A stretch of DNA of 64,000 nucleotides from Streptomyces sp. NBC_01241 (GTDB taxonomy: Bacteria; Actinomycetota; Actinomycetes; Streptomycetales; Streptomycetaceae): assembly GCF_041435435.1 (NCBI RefSeq), contig NZ_CP108494.1:186001-250000 (forward strand), given 5' to 3'. Made by a program: the position numbers and the translations under genes. The notes under the pieces are model-generated. The model had not been told where the DNA came from. It did not search any database and saw only the letters and a program-made list of their open reading frames with translations. Shown here piece by piece: positions 44,411 through 53,399 of the stretch; the first letter of the stretch is position 1, and each line of letters starts with the position of its first letter.

Positions 44411-45415
44411 TCACCCGTCGGCCCGGCCTCCCGGCACGAGAGGGAGCGGGGCCTCGCCCGTCAGCTTGCCGATGCGCTGCCGGATCGCCCTGAACATCTC
44501 GGCGCGGTCCTTCTCCGGGTAGTCGACGCGGTCGTAGCGCAGCTGGAGCGCGGCGGTGCGGTCCGGGGATTTCAGCAGCACCAGGCCGAGGCCTTCGCCG
44601 GGTGTCAGGTCCCGGTGTCCGCGCAGTTCGAGCGGCAGGCCGTTCACGGGGTCTGTCAGCGCCTGCACCAGCTCCGCGCGGCGCAGGCCGGTGTCGGAAA
44701 AGTGGTCCATCTCCAGGATCCAGAACTCCCCCAGCCTCGCCTCGTGCCCGGTGACGACCTGGGGAATGGCGACCGTGTGCAGAAGGCCAAGGCGGCGCAG
44801 GAGGCCGCTGGGCAGCCAGGCGGCGGCGCGCCAGGTGGAGTCGTAGGAGAGCGGCTGGCGCTCGTCGTCCCACTGCCGCTCGTAGTCGGTCCAGGTGCCT
44901 TCGGCCAGCCAGCAGGCTTCCCCGCCGTTGTCCTCGACGCGCTGGGCAATGGCGGCCTCGGCTTTCTCGAAGGCGCGGCGGGAGGGACCGGTCAGCTGGA
45001 GGCTGGTCGGCTGTCCGAGCCGGCGGAGTTCGATGCCGCGCTCGGTGCGCGCGCAGATGCGGACGCCGTTGAGACCGTAGATCTCGTCCCGCCCGGTGCG
45101 CATCGGCACGCGGCACGGCAGCAGTCCGGACAGCAGGCTGTCGAGGCTCGCGTTGCTCTCCATGTGCAGGCGCAGGCCGGCCGCGGTGGGCTGGACGTAC
45201 CGGATGCCGAGCGGGTACTCGAAGTAGTGCCGCTGGGAGTTGAGGACCCAGTAGAGGATCTCGGACTCGAAGAGGAGCTGCGCGTGTGCGGCTGGTGCCG
45301 GGATGAGGGGCGCGTCCGGCGGCAGGGCGGCGACGACGTCGCACGCGAGTTGGCGGGGGGCGCCGGTGTAGAGGGCGTACGTACGGGCGCGGCTGCTGAT
45401 CTGGGAGGCCGACAT
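44411..45415 (-). CDS. Hypothetical protein, Streptomyces type
   Basis: 334 aa from ATG 45415 (MSASQISSRARTYALYTGAP), with GAAAGGTG upstream. No signal peptide or membrane helix. Recognisable pieces such as RHYFEYPLGIRYVQPTAAGL, RTGRDEIYGLNGVRICARTE and EFWILEMDHFSDTGLRRAE suggest a soluble protein rich in mixed alpha/beta structure. No family recognised. It appears complete, ending at 44411. Confidence 0.6.
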   Translation of the reverse strand: MSASQISSRARTYALYTGAPRQLACDVVAALPPDAPLIPAPAAHAQLLFESEILYWVLNSQRHYFEYPLGIRYVQPTAAGLRLHMESNASLDSLLSGLLPCRVPMRTGRDEIYGLNGVRICARTERGIELRRLGQPTSLQLTGPSRRAFEKAEAAIAQRVEDNGGEACWLAEGTWTDYERQWDDERQPLSYDSTWRAAAWLPSGLLRRLGLLHTVAIPQVVTGHEARLGEFWILEMDHFSDTGLRRAELVQALTDPVNGLPLELRGHRDLTPGEGLGLVLLKSPDRTAALQLRYDRVDYPEKDRAEMFRAIRQRIGKLTGEAPLPLVPGGRADG

Positions 45416-45733
45416 CGGCAAGCACCTTTCACTCGGAGATCCGTCGGCCCGCGGAACGTGAGGAAGAGGTACTGCGTGCGGTACTGGAGTGGAGGGCTGG
45501 GGCTGGTCGAAGACCGCGCTTCTTCGCCTCCGCCTGAACCCGAGGGGCCGAGGTTCGCGGTAGGAGCAGCAGACCAATGCCGCAGTAGGCAACCGTAGCC
45601 GTGGCACTCGACTCGGAGGGGAGTGCCACGCCGTTCGTCGGCTCGGGATGCCGGTGGGGCGGGTGGCCCCGGGACGTCTGTACCGCCCCAGAGTAGTCTG
45701 GTGCGCTGCCTGAATGGTTGGTTGGGTGGGTGG
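45416..45733. other. Intergenic stretch without a recognisable gene
   Basis: This stretch separates two minus-strand genes. Open frames on the opposite strand have no family resemblance. It may contain the promoter of the 334-aa gene; nothing specific is seen. Confidence 0.3.
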
Positions 45734-46456
45734 TCACGGACCGCTGGGTTCGGCATCTGAGTCGACCCAGAACGCCTTGTACAGCAGGCCCGGGTGACGG
45801 TGTGGGGCCGTGACGTGGCCGGCCACGCGGTAGCCCATCGACGCCACGTCGCCCTCAAGGCGGTCCTGATCGCGTTCCTCGTTGAAGACGCCGACGATCA
45901 GGCGGCCGCCGGGGGCGACCACGGCGTGCAACAGGTGCCGGACGTAGGTGCCGCGCAGCGTGGGCGGGACGTAGTCCAGGCCCGTGCGCACGATCGCGAA
46001 GGTGCGCGAGGGCGTCCAGTCCATGGCGTTGGCGTGCCAGATTCTGCTGCTCCATTGCGGGCACCGGTCGCGGGCGAGTGCGGCCAGGGCCTGGGAGATG
46101 TCCACGCCGTACGGCTCGATCCGGATGCCGTCCTGTGCCGCCCAGGCGGTGAGGGTCTCCATGAGGTGACCGTTGGCGCATCCGATGTCGAGGAAGTCGC
46201 CTCCGCCGAGTGGCAGTGCCCGGGTCAGGGGGCGCCGGGCACGTTCCCAGTGGGCGGCGTCGCCGCTGTGTCCGGACTGGGCGCGGGGGTTGTCGGCGGC
46301 CAGGTAGGCGGGCTCGATGAGCGCGCGGACGGCGTCGTGCCAGCCCTGCTGGTCGAGGTGACCGGCGGCGAAGGCAGCATCGATGGCCGAGCTCTCCCGC
46401 CATCCCCGTTCCTTGGCCGCAGCCAGGTCATCGGCCGGCGATGGGTCTGCTGCCAT
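45734..46456 (-). CDS. SAM-dependent methyltransferase
   Basis: 240 aa from ATG 46456 (MAADPSPADDLAAAKERGWR) with GAGGAAAC upstream. The class I SAM-binding motif is GGGDFLDIGCANGHLMETLT (G-x-G type), followed by the acidic residue at the end of strand 2 (EPYGVDISQALAALA), motif II NAMDWTP and post-motif APGGRLIVGVFNEE. The substrate cannot be deduced. The frame could extend to 46576, but that part is Arg/Pro-rich. It is adjacent to NUDIX and GntR genes on the same strand. Confidence 0.85.
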   Translation of the reverse strand: MAADPSPADDLAAAKERGWRESSAIDAAFAAGHLDQQGWHDAVRALIEPAYLAADNPRAQSGHSGDAAHWERARRPLTRALPLGGGDFLDIGCANGHLMETLTAWAAQDGIRIEPYGVDISQALAALARDRCPQWSSRIWHANAMDWTPSRTFAIVRTGLDYVPPTLRGTYVRHLLHAVVAPGGRLIVGVFNEERDQDRLEGDVASMGYRVAGHVTAPHRHPGLLYKAFWVDSDAEPSGP

Positions 46457-46580
46457 GTCTGTTTCCTCGGTCGCGGAGGCCGGGGCCTCCTGGGGTTCGG
46501 CCTCCGCGCGAGGTGAGGGCCGTCCCCGTTCGGCGTTGGCCCATGCTCGGGCGGGTGGGTGTCCGCGGGCGGGCACCAGG

Positions 46581-46971
46581 TCAGCCGGCGGGGCCGTCGA
46601 GGCCGATCACGGTACCGAAGGGGTCTTGGACCTGACAGATGGTCCGGGTGTTATCCACGGCCAAGGGGCCGCGGTGGTGGGTGCAGCCCGCGGCCAGGAG
46701 TGGTCGTCACGTTGTCGACGGACGAGTACACCACCGGGCTCGCGCCGGGCGGGTTGTTCACCGGGTCCGCAGGATGGAAGCCGAGCTCGATGCCCCCGAC
46801 GTCCAACCAGGCGTGGACCGAGGCGCCCGCGACGTCGAAGTGCACCTCGGTACCGAGGACGCTTGCCCACCACCGAGCCGATCGCTCCGGGTCGTCCGCG
46901 AAGACCATGACCGTGCGGACCCCGCCGAAGGCGATCCCACTGCCGGACGGTGTATCCGTGGGGCGGCTCAA
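46581..46971 (-). pseudogene. VOC (glyoxalase/bleomycin-resistance-like) domain protein, frameshifted
   Basis: The likely start is TTG 46971 (LSRPTDTPSGSG), whose T-T-G-A overlaps the NUDIX stop. The first frame encodes GGVRTVMVFADDPERSARWW, LGTEVHFDVAGASVHAWLDV and IELGFHPADPVNNPPGASPV. After VDN near 46690 the frame changes, and CTHHRGPLAVDNTRTICQVQ then DPFGTVIGLDGPAG ends the domain at TGA 46581-46583. The pattern D-P-F-G-x-x-[IVL]-G-L is the usual C-terminal strand of VOC proteins. Probably inactive unless the frame change is a sequence error. Confidence 0.7.
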
Positions 46972-47498
46972 GGCAGGTCTCCGAGGTAGCAAGGGCCCGG
47001 ACGGCCGTCGGCGAGATCGGACACCGGGCCGGTCAGGCCAGCAGGCAGGAGAGCCAGTTCGCCGACCGTCGCGGCGGCGTGCCACACGACTGCGGACTGG
47101 GTCCGGTCGGGGTGGCCCGGCGGTGCAGCGGCGCTCTCATGCTCCAGGTAGGCGTCGAAGTAGAGCTGGAGCTGTTGGAGGCGGGTCGTGTGGTGCGGAT
47201 CGCCTTGGTGGCGCTGCGGCAGGTACTCCCGGACCCAGCGCAGTTCGCCGACGCGGACCGACAGCCCCGTCTCCTCCAGGACCTCCCGGCGCACAGCCTC
47301 CGCCGAGGTCTCACCGGGTTCAACACGGCCCCCGGGCAGAACGTAGAACTCCCGATCCTGGTCGCGGTGACGGACCAGGAGGATCTCGCCCTGGGCGTTC
47401 AGCACGACCGCACGGGCGCTGACCCGCGGCTCGGTGGCCTGCCTCCGGGGCGTGGGCCTGGGATCGGGTGCGGCGGTCTCGCTCTCGTCGGCTCTCAT
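46968..47498 (-). CDS. NUDIX hydrolase
   Basis: 176 aa from ATG 47498. The NUDIX box is complete: PGGRVEPGETSAEAVRREVL then EETGL fits G-x5-E-x7-R-E-U-x-E-E-x-G-U. VLNAQGEILLVRHRDQDREF precedes it. Such enzymes hydrolyse nucleoside diphosphates linked to another group. Its stop overlaps the VOC start (T-T-G-A), indicating translational coupling, and it is 6 nt downstream of the next gene on the strand. Confidence 0.9.
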   Translation of the reverse strand: MRADESETAAPDPRPTPRRQATEPRVSARAVVLNAQGEILLVRHRDQDREFYVLPGGRVEPGETSAEAVRREVLEETGLSVRVGELRWVREYLPQRHQGDPHHTTRLQQLQLYFDAYLEHESAAAPPGHPDRTQSAVVWHAAATVGELALLPAGLTGPVSDLADGRPGPCYLGDLP

Positions 47499-47504
47499 GG
47501 CAGC

Positions 47505-47894
47505 TCAGGCCACCGAAGGCACGGACAGTGGTGCCCCGGCCGGGTGAGGATCGCTCACTGTGGTGAGGTGCCTGCGGGCGACGGCCTCTTGCTGAAGCGC
47601 GGTCCTCAGATGCCACAGCGAGACCGCCGGGAGGAGGGTGCCGAGCCGGGCCGCTGCCCGCAATGCCTCGGCTACTTCAGCCAGGGGCCCGGCGGCCTTC
47701 CGCGACCGCTCGTCGCCTTGATTGCCGCGCAGACGTTCCACGATCTCGTCCAGCATCTGTGCCAGCTCGCCCGCTCCGGGGTCGTCCGGCGCGTCCGCTC
47801 CCCACCACTGGACGGCAGCCTCCAGCGCCGTAAAGGCGTCGGCGCGGTCGAGCGGCGGCCTGGTGGTTACGTCCCCGTGCGTCACGATCACCAT
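47505..47894 (-). CDS. Small helical hypothetical protein
   Basis: 129 aa from ATG 47894 (MVIVTHGDVTTRPPLDRADA). Helix-rich stretches are LEAAVQWWGADAPDDPGA, GELAQMLDEIVERLRGNQGD and AEVAEALRAAARLGTLLPAV. No known domain. It sits between the GntR gene (upstream, 3 nt from its alternative stop) and the NUDIX gene (6 nt), so it is probably part of one operon. Confidence 0.6.
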   Translation of the reverse strand: MVIVTHGDVTTRPPLDRADAFTALEAAVQWWGADAPDDPGAGELAQMLDEIVERLRGNQGDERSRKAAGPLAEVAEALRAAARLGTLLPAVSLWHLRTALQQEAVARRHLTTVSDPHPAGAPLSVPSVA

Positions 47895-47949
47895 CGTTCA
47901 CCTTCCGGCCCCTCGTTGGGGCAAAAACGGGGAATCGGCGGCGCTCGGG

Positions 47950-48458
47950 TCAGGTCGAGGCATGGGTCGGGAGGTACCCAGGGCTCCTGGAGGCGTCGTC
48001 CGTGCCGCGGGCTGCGGTCGGCACAGGCATGCCGCGGCGCAGTGCCTCGCAGGTGAGGGCCCCAAGCTCGGCCCCGGCCGTGTAGTAGGCGTCGGCGGCG
48101 CGGGCCAGGCGCTGCTCGGCGGCAGCCAGGGCCGCGGCGAACTCTTCATCGGTCGGCGCCTGACCCCGAGGAGAAATGGGCTACCCGAGAGCTCCCTCGT
48201 CCCGAGGAGGGGTTCGTCCTGCCGTGCGGCGCGGCGGACGAACACGCCCTTCCCCTTGACCGCGTAGACCAGGCCCTCGCGTTTGAGCACGCGCACCGCG
48301 TTCTGCGCGGTCGAGTTGGCGATGTCGAAGCGGTCTTGGAGTTCCCGCGCGGAGGGAAGCCGGTCGCCCGGCTTGAGGACTCCGGACCGTATCTCCTCCC
48401 TCAGCCGGTCTGCCGTGCGGACGTAGGGGGGCCTGGGGTCGTGCTCGGCGTCGACCAC
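47950..48458 (-). pseudogene. GntR-family regulator, frameshifted near 48180
   Basis: The probable start is GTG 48458 (VVDAEHDPRPPYVRTADRL). The winged HTH is intact: REEIRSGVLKPGDRLPSARE, LQDRFDIANSTAQNAVRVLK, REGLVYAVKGKGVFVR. After LLGTRELSGSP the first frame yields unlikely sequence, while the natural C-terminus (ISPRGQAPTDEEFAAALAAA, EQRLARAADAYYTAGAELGA) lies in another frame, ending at TGA 47950-47952. The first-frame product (ending at 47898) could still bind DNA. Just upstream is the IS3 element at 48484. Confidence 0.65.
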
Positions 48459-48496
48459 CTCGGTGGTGTCAATCCCCTGATTTCGTAGAGACCTTG

Positions 48497-49441
48497 TTAT
48501 GCAACTTGGCCCTGATGGTGGGTGTGGTTGCGTGCTTCTTGGATGGTGTTCTCGAACGTGACGGGCAGCTGCCCGCCGGCGGCGCTGTGGCGCCTCCTCG
48601 TGTTGTAGAAGTCGGTGATCCAGGTCGCGGTCTTGATCCTGGCCTCGGCCCGGGTGTCGAAGCGGTGCCGGTGGACGTACTCGACCTTCAGCACAGAGTG
48701 GAACGACTCCGCGGCGGCGTTGTCCAGCGCCGACCCCACGCGCCCCATCGACTGCACGACACCCCACCGGCCGCAGAGCTGCTGGAACGCCGCACTGGTG
48801 TATTCCGAGCCGCGGTCCGAATGAAAGATCACGCCGTCCACCTCGCCACCCCGGGTGGCGATCGCCATCTGCAGTGCGGCGCTGACCAGGGAGGTGTCGT
48901 GCCGGGAACCCATGGCGTAACCGAGTGCCCGGCGGGAGAACGCGTCGTGGACGGAGGCAAGGTAGAGCTTGCCCTCGCCGGTGTCGATCTCGGTCATGTC
49001 GCCCCACCACAGCACGTCCGGAGCGATGGCGTCGAACCCGCGTCGCACCAGGTCAGGAGAGGCTTTCCGTTTGCCCTGCCGCGTCAGCGACTTGCGTCGA
49101 CGCGGCGGCCTGCGGCCCTGGAGGCCGAGCTCGGCCATGATGTCGGCGACGGTGTTCCGCGACACCTGCCAGCCCTCCTCCCACAGATCCAGCGTGATCC
49201 TCGGCGAGCCGTACGTCCTGCCCGACCGGTCGAAGAAATACCGGATCCTCTCCGCCAGCTCGGCCCGTCTCACCTCGCGTTTCGTCGGCCGGTCAGGGCG
49301 CCATTGCCACTTGTAGAACCACGCCTCCGACACCCCCAGAGCACGGCACGAGACGCGATACGGAATGTTGCACTCGGTCTTCTGGTCGCTGATCACCCCG
49401 ACGACAGCCGTCGGGTCCGCCGCAGCTACTTCACCCAGATG
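48497..49441 (-). CDS. IS3-family OrfB transposase
   Basis: Coding restarts after the intron with EVAAADPTAVVGVISDQK. It continues through SCRALGVSEAWFYKWQWRP to the DDE core: VLWWGDMTEIDTGEGKLYLA (D), GVIFHSDRGSEYTSAAFQQL (D) and GSALDNAAAESFHSVLKVEY (E), with FYNTRRRHSAAGG near the end. No disruption. The open frame continues into intron RNA to 49546, which is not part of the gene. OrfB is normally made by frameshift from OrfA. Confidence 0.88.
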   Translation of the reverse strand, partial: HLGEVAAADPTAVVGVISDQKTECNIPYRVSCRALGVSEAWFYKWQWRPDRPTKREVRRAELAERIRYFFDRSGRTYGSPRITLDLWEEGWQVSRNTVADIMAELGLQGRRPPRRRKSLTRQGKRKASPDLVRRGFDAIAPDVLWWGDMTEIDTGEGKLYLASVHDAFSRRALGYAMGSRHDTSLVSAALQMAIATRGGEVDGVIFHSDRGSEYTSAAFQQLCGRWGVVQSMGRVGSALDNAAAESFHSVLKVEYVHRHRFDTRAEARIKTATWITDFYNTRRRHSAAGGQLPVTFENTIQEARNHTHHQGQVA

Positions 49442-49442
49442 A

Positions 49443-51600
49443 GTAGGGTCGGCCCGAGGCGCGGTGCTGGCCTTGCGACCAGCCCGTTTCCCCGGGCCGC
49501 CCTCCGCACCCGCCGTGCCCGTTCCCGAGCAACGGGCGCTCCACAAGCCCCGGTTGGGCGGTGTTTTTCAGCCGGTGCTGGGCCACGGGGCGGGGATCTT
49601 CATCCCTCGGTAGAGGTAGCGGATGGTCTTCACCCTGGCGGGGTCGAACAGCCGCACCTCGTCCGTGACGGGCCACCAGCGGCCACCGCAGTAGCGGCGG
49701 CGCAGGTCCTTCCAGGTGCTCCGGCGGAACTTTCTTCGCAGCCATTTGATGACCCGCTGCCAGACGAAATGGCGCAGGTATCGGAAGGTGGCGTGCGAGA
49801 CACCGAAGCGGAAGTAGGCCGTCCAGCCCCGCAGCACCCGGTTGAGGCGGTGCAGCAGGACTTCCAGCGGCAGATTGGTGTCCTGTCGGCATACGTTGCG
49901 CACCTTGTCCTTGACCGACGCGAGCGCCTTCTTGGACGGGTAGGTGTAGACGTAGTGCCGGTTGGTGCCCTTCTTCCGGTGGCGCTGGAGGCGCCAGCCG
50001 AGGAAGTCCAGGCCCTCGTCGATGTGCGTGATCTTCGTCTTCTCCGGTGACAGGCGCAGGCCCATCGGGAAGAGGACCTCAGCTACCCAGTCACGGATGG
50101 CTATCGCATCCTCGCGGGTCCCGGCGACGAGCACGAGAAAGTCGTCCGCGTACCGGCAGATCCGGTAGTTGGGCTTGCCCGTTGCCCGCCGGTGGGCCCT
50201 GCGGCTGCGGGTGGCTCCTGGTCCTCCCGGTCCCGCCGCGATCGCCTCGTCCAACACGGACAGGGCGATGTTGGAGATCACGGGCGACAAGATCCCGCCT
50301 TGCGGTGCACCGGCCCTGGACTCCTTCAGGCCGGACTCCTCGGTGAGGATCCCGGCCTTGAGGAACGCCTTCACCAGATCCATCACGCGCTTGTCCCCGA
50401 CCCGGGCCCGCATCCGTTGCAGGACGGGTGCATGCCCGATGTTGTCGAAACACGCCTCGATGTCGCCCTCAACCACCCACTCATAGGAGCGGGAGGCCAA
50501 GTAGTGACTCTCGGCGATCGCGTCATGAGCCCGGCGCTTGGGGCGGAACCCGTAGGAACACGGGAGGAAATCCGCCTCGAAGATCGGCTCCAGAACCAGT
50601 TTCAAGGAAGCCTGGACCACCCGGTCACGGATCGTGTTGATCCCCAGATAGCGGACCTTGCCGCCAGCCTTGGGAATCCCACGCTGCCGCACCGGCAAGG
50701 GCCGGAAGGTGCGGGTCTTCAACTCCGCCCGCAGCTCCGTAAGGAAGCCCTCCAGCCCACGCACGTCCTCAACGTAGTGGGCGGTCACGCCGTCCACTCC
50801 AGCCGTGCGCGCACCCTTGTTGCTCCGCACCCGCATCCACCCTGCAAGCAGGAAGGCCGGGTCACAGACGAGGTTGAACAGGTCATCAAACCGGCGAAGA
50901 GGATCCTCCGCCGCCCAACGGTGCAGCTTGGCCTGGATCTTCAGTACCCGGCGTTCGGCCACATACGCGACGTCCTCCAGCTCGTCGGTATTCACCAACG
51001 ACCTCCTGACATTCCAGCTTCCGCACTGCCGACTTGCTGGCCCCCTTCGCCATGTACGCGCCTTTCGCGCGCTCGGACTACTACGGGGCCTCCGCCCCAC
51101 CACGAGACCATCAGCCGGCGACGGGCCTGCCCCCACTCCCGGCCTGGAAGGACGGTGCCTGGGCGGTCTAGGATGGTTCCCACGTTCCCTGTGTGCCGAT
51201 CGGCCAGGATGGGTGCCCTGCTTTGCCCCGACAGCCTCGCCGTGCCTACGCCGCAGTCCTTCGGCACGGCCCCCGGACCCGAAGACATCTCGGGCTCCGG
51301 AGTCGGCGGCCCGCATGTAGGGCAGCCGCGTACTGCATCCCGGCCCAGATCCACCAGGTTGGAGCCGGTACAACGCTTACGGAGCTTTAACCGCAGGTTC
51401 CTCACGTACACCTTCTGGCCTCGCTTGCCGGACCCGCACCGTCTGGCAGTACCGGCGCGTCCCGTCGTTGTCGGGGCTGCTTCCCGCCCTTCCCGGCATC
51501 CCCCGGGTCGGACTGCCCCCAGCTTCTACCGAACCGCTGCGACGGCCCGGCGGTGGTGGTCTTGCACCACCACTCGGTCACACAGAACTTCGTGGCGCAC
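49443..51600 (-). mobile_element. Group II intron B (2.16 kb) at the end of IS3 orfA
   Basis: The minus strand begins GTGCGCCACG at 51600 and ends GACCCTAC at 49443, with G-U-G-C-G and A-Y ends. The flanks rejoin as TGC ATG G|TC ATC TGG GTG AAG TAG, giving OrfA the usual tail R-C-M-V-I-W-V-K-stop. A domain V-like hairpin (AGCGCCCGTTGC, GGGAA, GGGCACGGCGGGT) is at about 49506-49540, followed by a domain VI-like stem. The encoded RT is at 49568-50995. Confidence 0.85.
49568..50995 (-). CDS. ltrA: Group II intron-encoded reverse transcriptase-maturase
   Basis: 475 aa from GTG 50995 (VNTDELEDVAYVAERRVLKI) with AGGAGGTCGTTG upstream; the open frame reaches 51373 but that is intron RNA. RT blocks include RSNKGARTAGVDG, RYLGINTIRDRVVQASLKLV, SYGFRPKRRAHDA, VEGDIEACFDNIGH, APQGGILSPVISNIALSVLD and CRYADDFLVLVAG (YADD). 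The thumb/X maturase region follows (LLHRLNRVLRGW, HFVWQRVIKWLRRK). No HNH endonuclease domain is present, as is usual for several bacterial classes. The related dead copy at 2540-3479 belongs to the same family. Confidence 0.92.
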   Translation of the reverse strand: MNTDELEDVAYVAERRVLKIQAKLHRWAAEDPLRRFDDLFNLVCDPAFLLAGWMRVRSNKGARTAGVDGVTAHYVEDVRGLEGFLTELRAELKTRTFRPLPVRQRGIPKAGGKVRYLGINTIRDRVVQASLKLVLEPIFEADFLPCSYGFRPKRRAHDAIAESHYLASRSYEWVVEGDIEACFDNIGHAPVLQRMRARVGDKRVMDLVKAFLKAGILTEESGLKESRAGAPQGGILSPVISNIALSVLDEAIAAGPGGPGATRSRRAHRRATGKPNYRICRYADDFLVLVAGTREDAIAIRDWVAEVLFPMGLRLSPEKTKITHIDEGLDFLGWRLQRHRKKGTNRHYVYTYPSKKALASVKDKVRNVCRQDTNLPLEVLLHRLNRVLRGWTAYFRFGVSHATFRYLRHFVWQRVIKWLRRKFRRSTWKDLRRRYCGGRWWPVTDEVRLFDPARVKTIRYLYRGMKIPAPWPSTG

Positions 51601-51880
51601 CCATGCAGCGTTTGAGGACATCACGCTCCATGACCAGCTCCTTGTTGTCCTTCCGCAGCTGGGCGTTCTCCCGCCGCAACCGGACCAGTTCCTCGCTCTC
51701 CACCGCCTGGCCGGCCCCGGCCCCGCCGACCCTGCGGGCCCGCGAGACCCAGCTCGCCAGCGTCGTCTCGTTGATCCCCAAATCCTTCGCGACCTGCCCG
51801 ACCGGCTTCCCGGTCTCGGTCACGATCCGCACAGCCCCCTCACGGAACTCCGCGTCGAACTTCCGCCTCTTCTCCGCCAT
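51601..51880 (-). CDS. IS3-family OrfA, interrupted four codons before the rejoined stop region
   Basis: ATG 51880 follows GGGAGTC. KRRKFDAEFREGAVRIVTET is the OrfA helix-turn-helix, then VSRARRVGG and a leucine-zipper-like stretch (ELVRLRRENAQLRKDNKELV) to MERDVLKRCM. The intron begins after ATGG at 51601. Without splicing the protein ends with G-A-P-R-S-S-V from intron sequence. The interruption thus removes only a few OrfA residues but separates orfA from orfB. Confidence 0.85.
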
Positions 51881-51915
51881 GACTCCCAACTTCCCCTGCA
51901 GTCACGGTCTCTACG

Positions 51916-52157
51916 CTACGAGGGAAGACTCACACTCGTTGGTGTTGGTGGTGCGAGCCCGCACCACGGTGACCTCTTGCGAAGCCCGAGCTGTTTTGAG
52001 CTCCCGTTTAGACCGAGGTCCGTGGGGTGAGCTGGTGCCACGAACAGCTACTGAGGTGGCGGACCAGTCAACGCGGCTGAGTCCTGGGATTAGGTCGCTG
52101 CGTGGTTCCGCATTAGCTCGTGACCAGCACAAACGCACAGGATTACTGGGAGGGATC
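51916..52157 (+). ncRNA. Structured leader of IS110, candidate bridge RNA region
   Basis: The 240 bp before the IS110 gene have no open frame of note but several stems, the clearest being GTGGTGCG (51948-51955) with CGCACCAC (51960-51967). AGCTC/GAGCT pairs also lie around 51990-52035. In IS110-family elements the 5' leader encodes the bridge RNA that guides insertion. The position and folding potential fit; the limits and the guide loops are not established. Confidence 0.4.
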
Positions 52158-53385
52158 TTGATCTACTGCGGCATCGACTGGGCGGAGAAGACACACGACG
52201 TCGCCCTGGTCGACGACAGCGGCCAGCTGCTGGCCAAGCGACACATCACCGACGACACTGCCGGCTACCGGATCCTGCTGGACCTGCTCGCCGAGTACGG
52301 CGACAGCCAAGAGAGCCCGATCCCCGTCGCGATCGAGACCTCCCGCGGCCTGCTGGTGGCCGTACTGAGGACCGGTAAACGGCGGATCTTCGCAATCAAC
52401 CCGATGGCCGCCGCCCGCTACCGGGACCGGTACTCCGTCTCCCGCAAGAAGTCCGACCCCGGCGATGCTCTCGTGCTCGCCAACATCCTCCGCACCGACA
52501 TGCACGCCCATCGGCCCCTGCCCCAGGACAGCGACCTGGGACGCGCCGTCGCCGTGCTCGCACGAGCTCAGCAAGATGCCACCTGGAATCGCCAGCAGAT
52601 TTCCAACCAGCTCCGATCCCTCCTGCGCGAGTACTACCCCTCCGCCCTGGCCGCCTTCGACTCCTGGCGCAACGGACTCTGCCGACGCGAAGCCCACGAG
52701 CTCCTCAAAGCAGCCCCGACACCGGCCAAGGCCGAGCGGCTGACCCGCACCCAGCTGCAGTCCGCCCTCAAGCGGGCCGGCCGCCAGCGCGGCATCGACG
52801 CCGAGACCGAACGGCTCCGGGAGGTCTTCCGGGCCGACTGGGCCCACCAGCCGCCGCTGGTCGAAGACGCGCTCGGCAAGCAGATGCTCGCCCTCCTGGT
52901 CCAGCTGGAAGCCGCCTGCACAGCAGCCGACGACCTCGCCAAGGCGGTGGAGGAGACGTTCCCTCGACACCCGGACGCTGAGATCATCCTCAGCTTCCCC
53001 GGCCTCGGCACCCAGCTCGGCGCCCGGGTGCTCGCCGAGATCGGCGACGACCGCAAACGGTTCGCCGATGCCCGCGGCCTGAAGGCATACGCCGGCGCCT
53101 CGCCCATCACCAGGGCCTCCGGGAAGAAATCCAGCATCACCCGCAGGTGGGTCAAGAACGACCGCCTCAACCACGCCGGCTACCTCTGGGCCTTCGCCTC
53201 CCTCACCTCTTCGCCCGGCGCCAAAGCCCATTACCGACGGCGCCGCGACGACCACGGAGACTGGCACGCCGCCGCCCAGCGGAACCTTCAACCGCATGAT
53301 CGGCCAGCTCTACCACTGCCTCCAGCACGAAGAGCTGTTCGACGAACACACCGCCTTCCCCGTCGAACTTGCCGCCGCAGCTTGA
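52158..53385 (+). pseudogene. IS110-family recombinase with a late 2-bp deletion
   Basis: A TTG start at 52158 has GGGAGG just upstream. The RuvC-like DEDD domain is present: IYCGIDWAEKTHDVALV (D), PIPVAIETSRGLLVA (E), RKKSDPGDALVLANIL (D...D). The C-terminal transposase_20 domain has ILSFPGLGTQLGARVLAEIG and AYAGASPITRASGKKS, with the Ser. Near 53285 two bases present in the copy at 21470 are missing, so the last ~33 residues (FNRMIGQLYHCL...) are out of frame. The catalytic parts are unaffected, and the product would end with a foreign tail running to 53474. Confidence 0.8.
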
Positions 53386-53399
53386 CGAGTTACGCGCCT

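Larger units (their letters stand above)
48484..51915 (-). mobile_element. IS3-family insertion sequence carrying a group II intron
   Basis: OrfA (51601-51880) and OrfB (48497-49441) of one IS3 element are separated by an intron (49443-51600). The approximate ends share CGTAGAGACC at 48484 with the complement GGTCTCTACG ending at 51915. Without the intron the element is about 1.27 kb, normal for IS3. A target duplication could not be confirmed. Confidence 0.75.
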
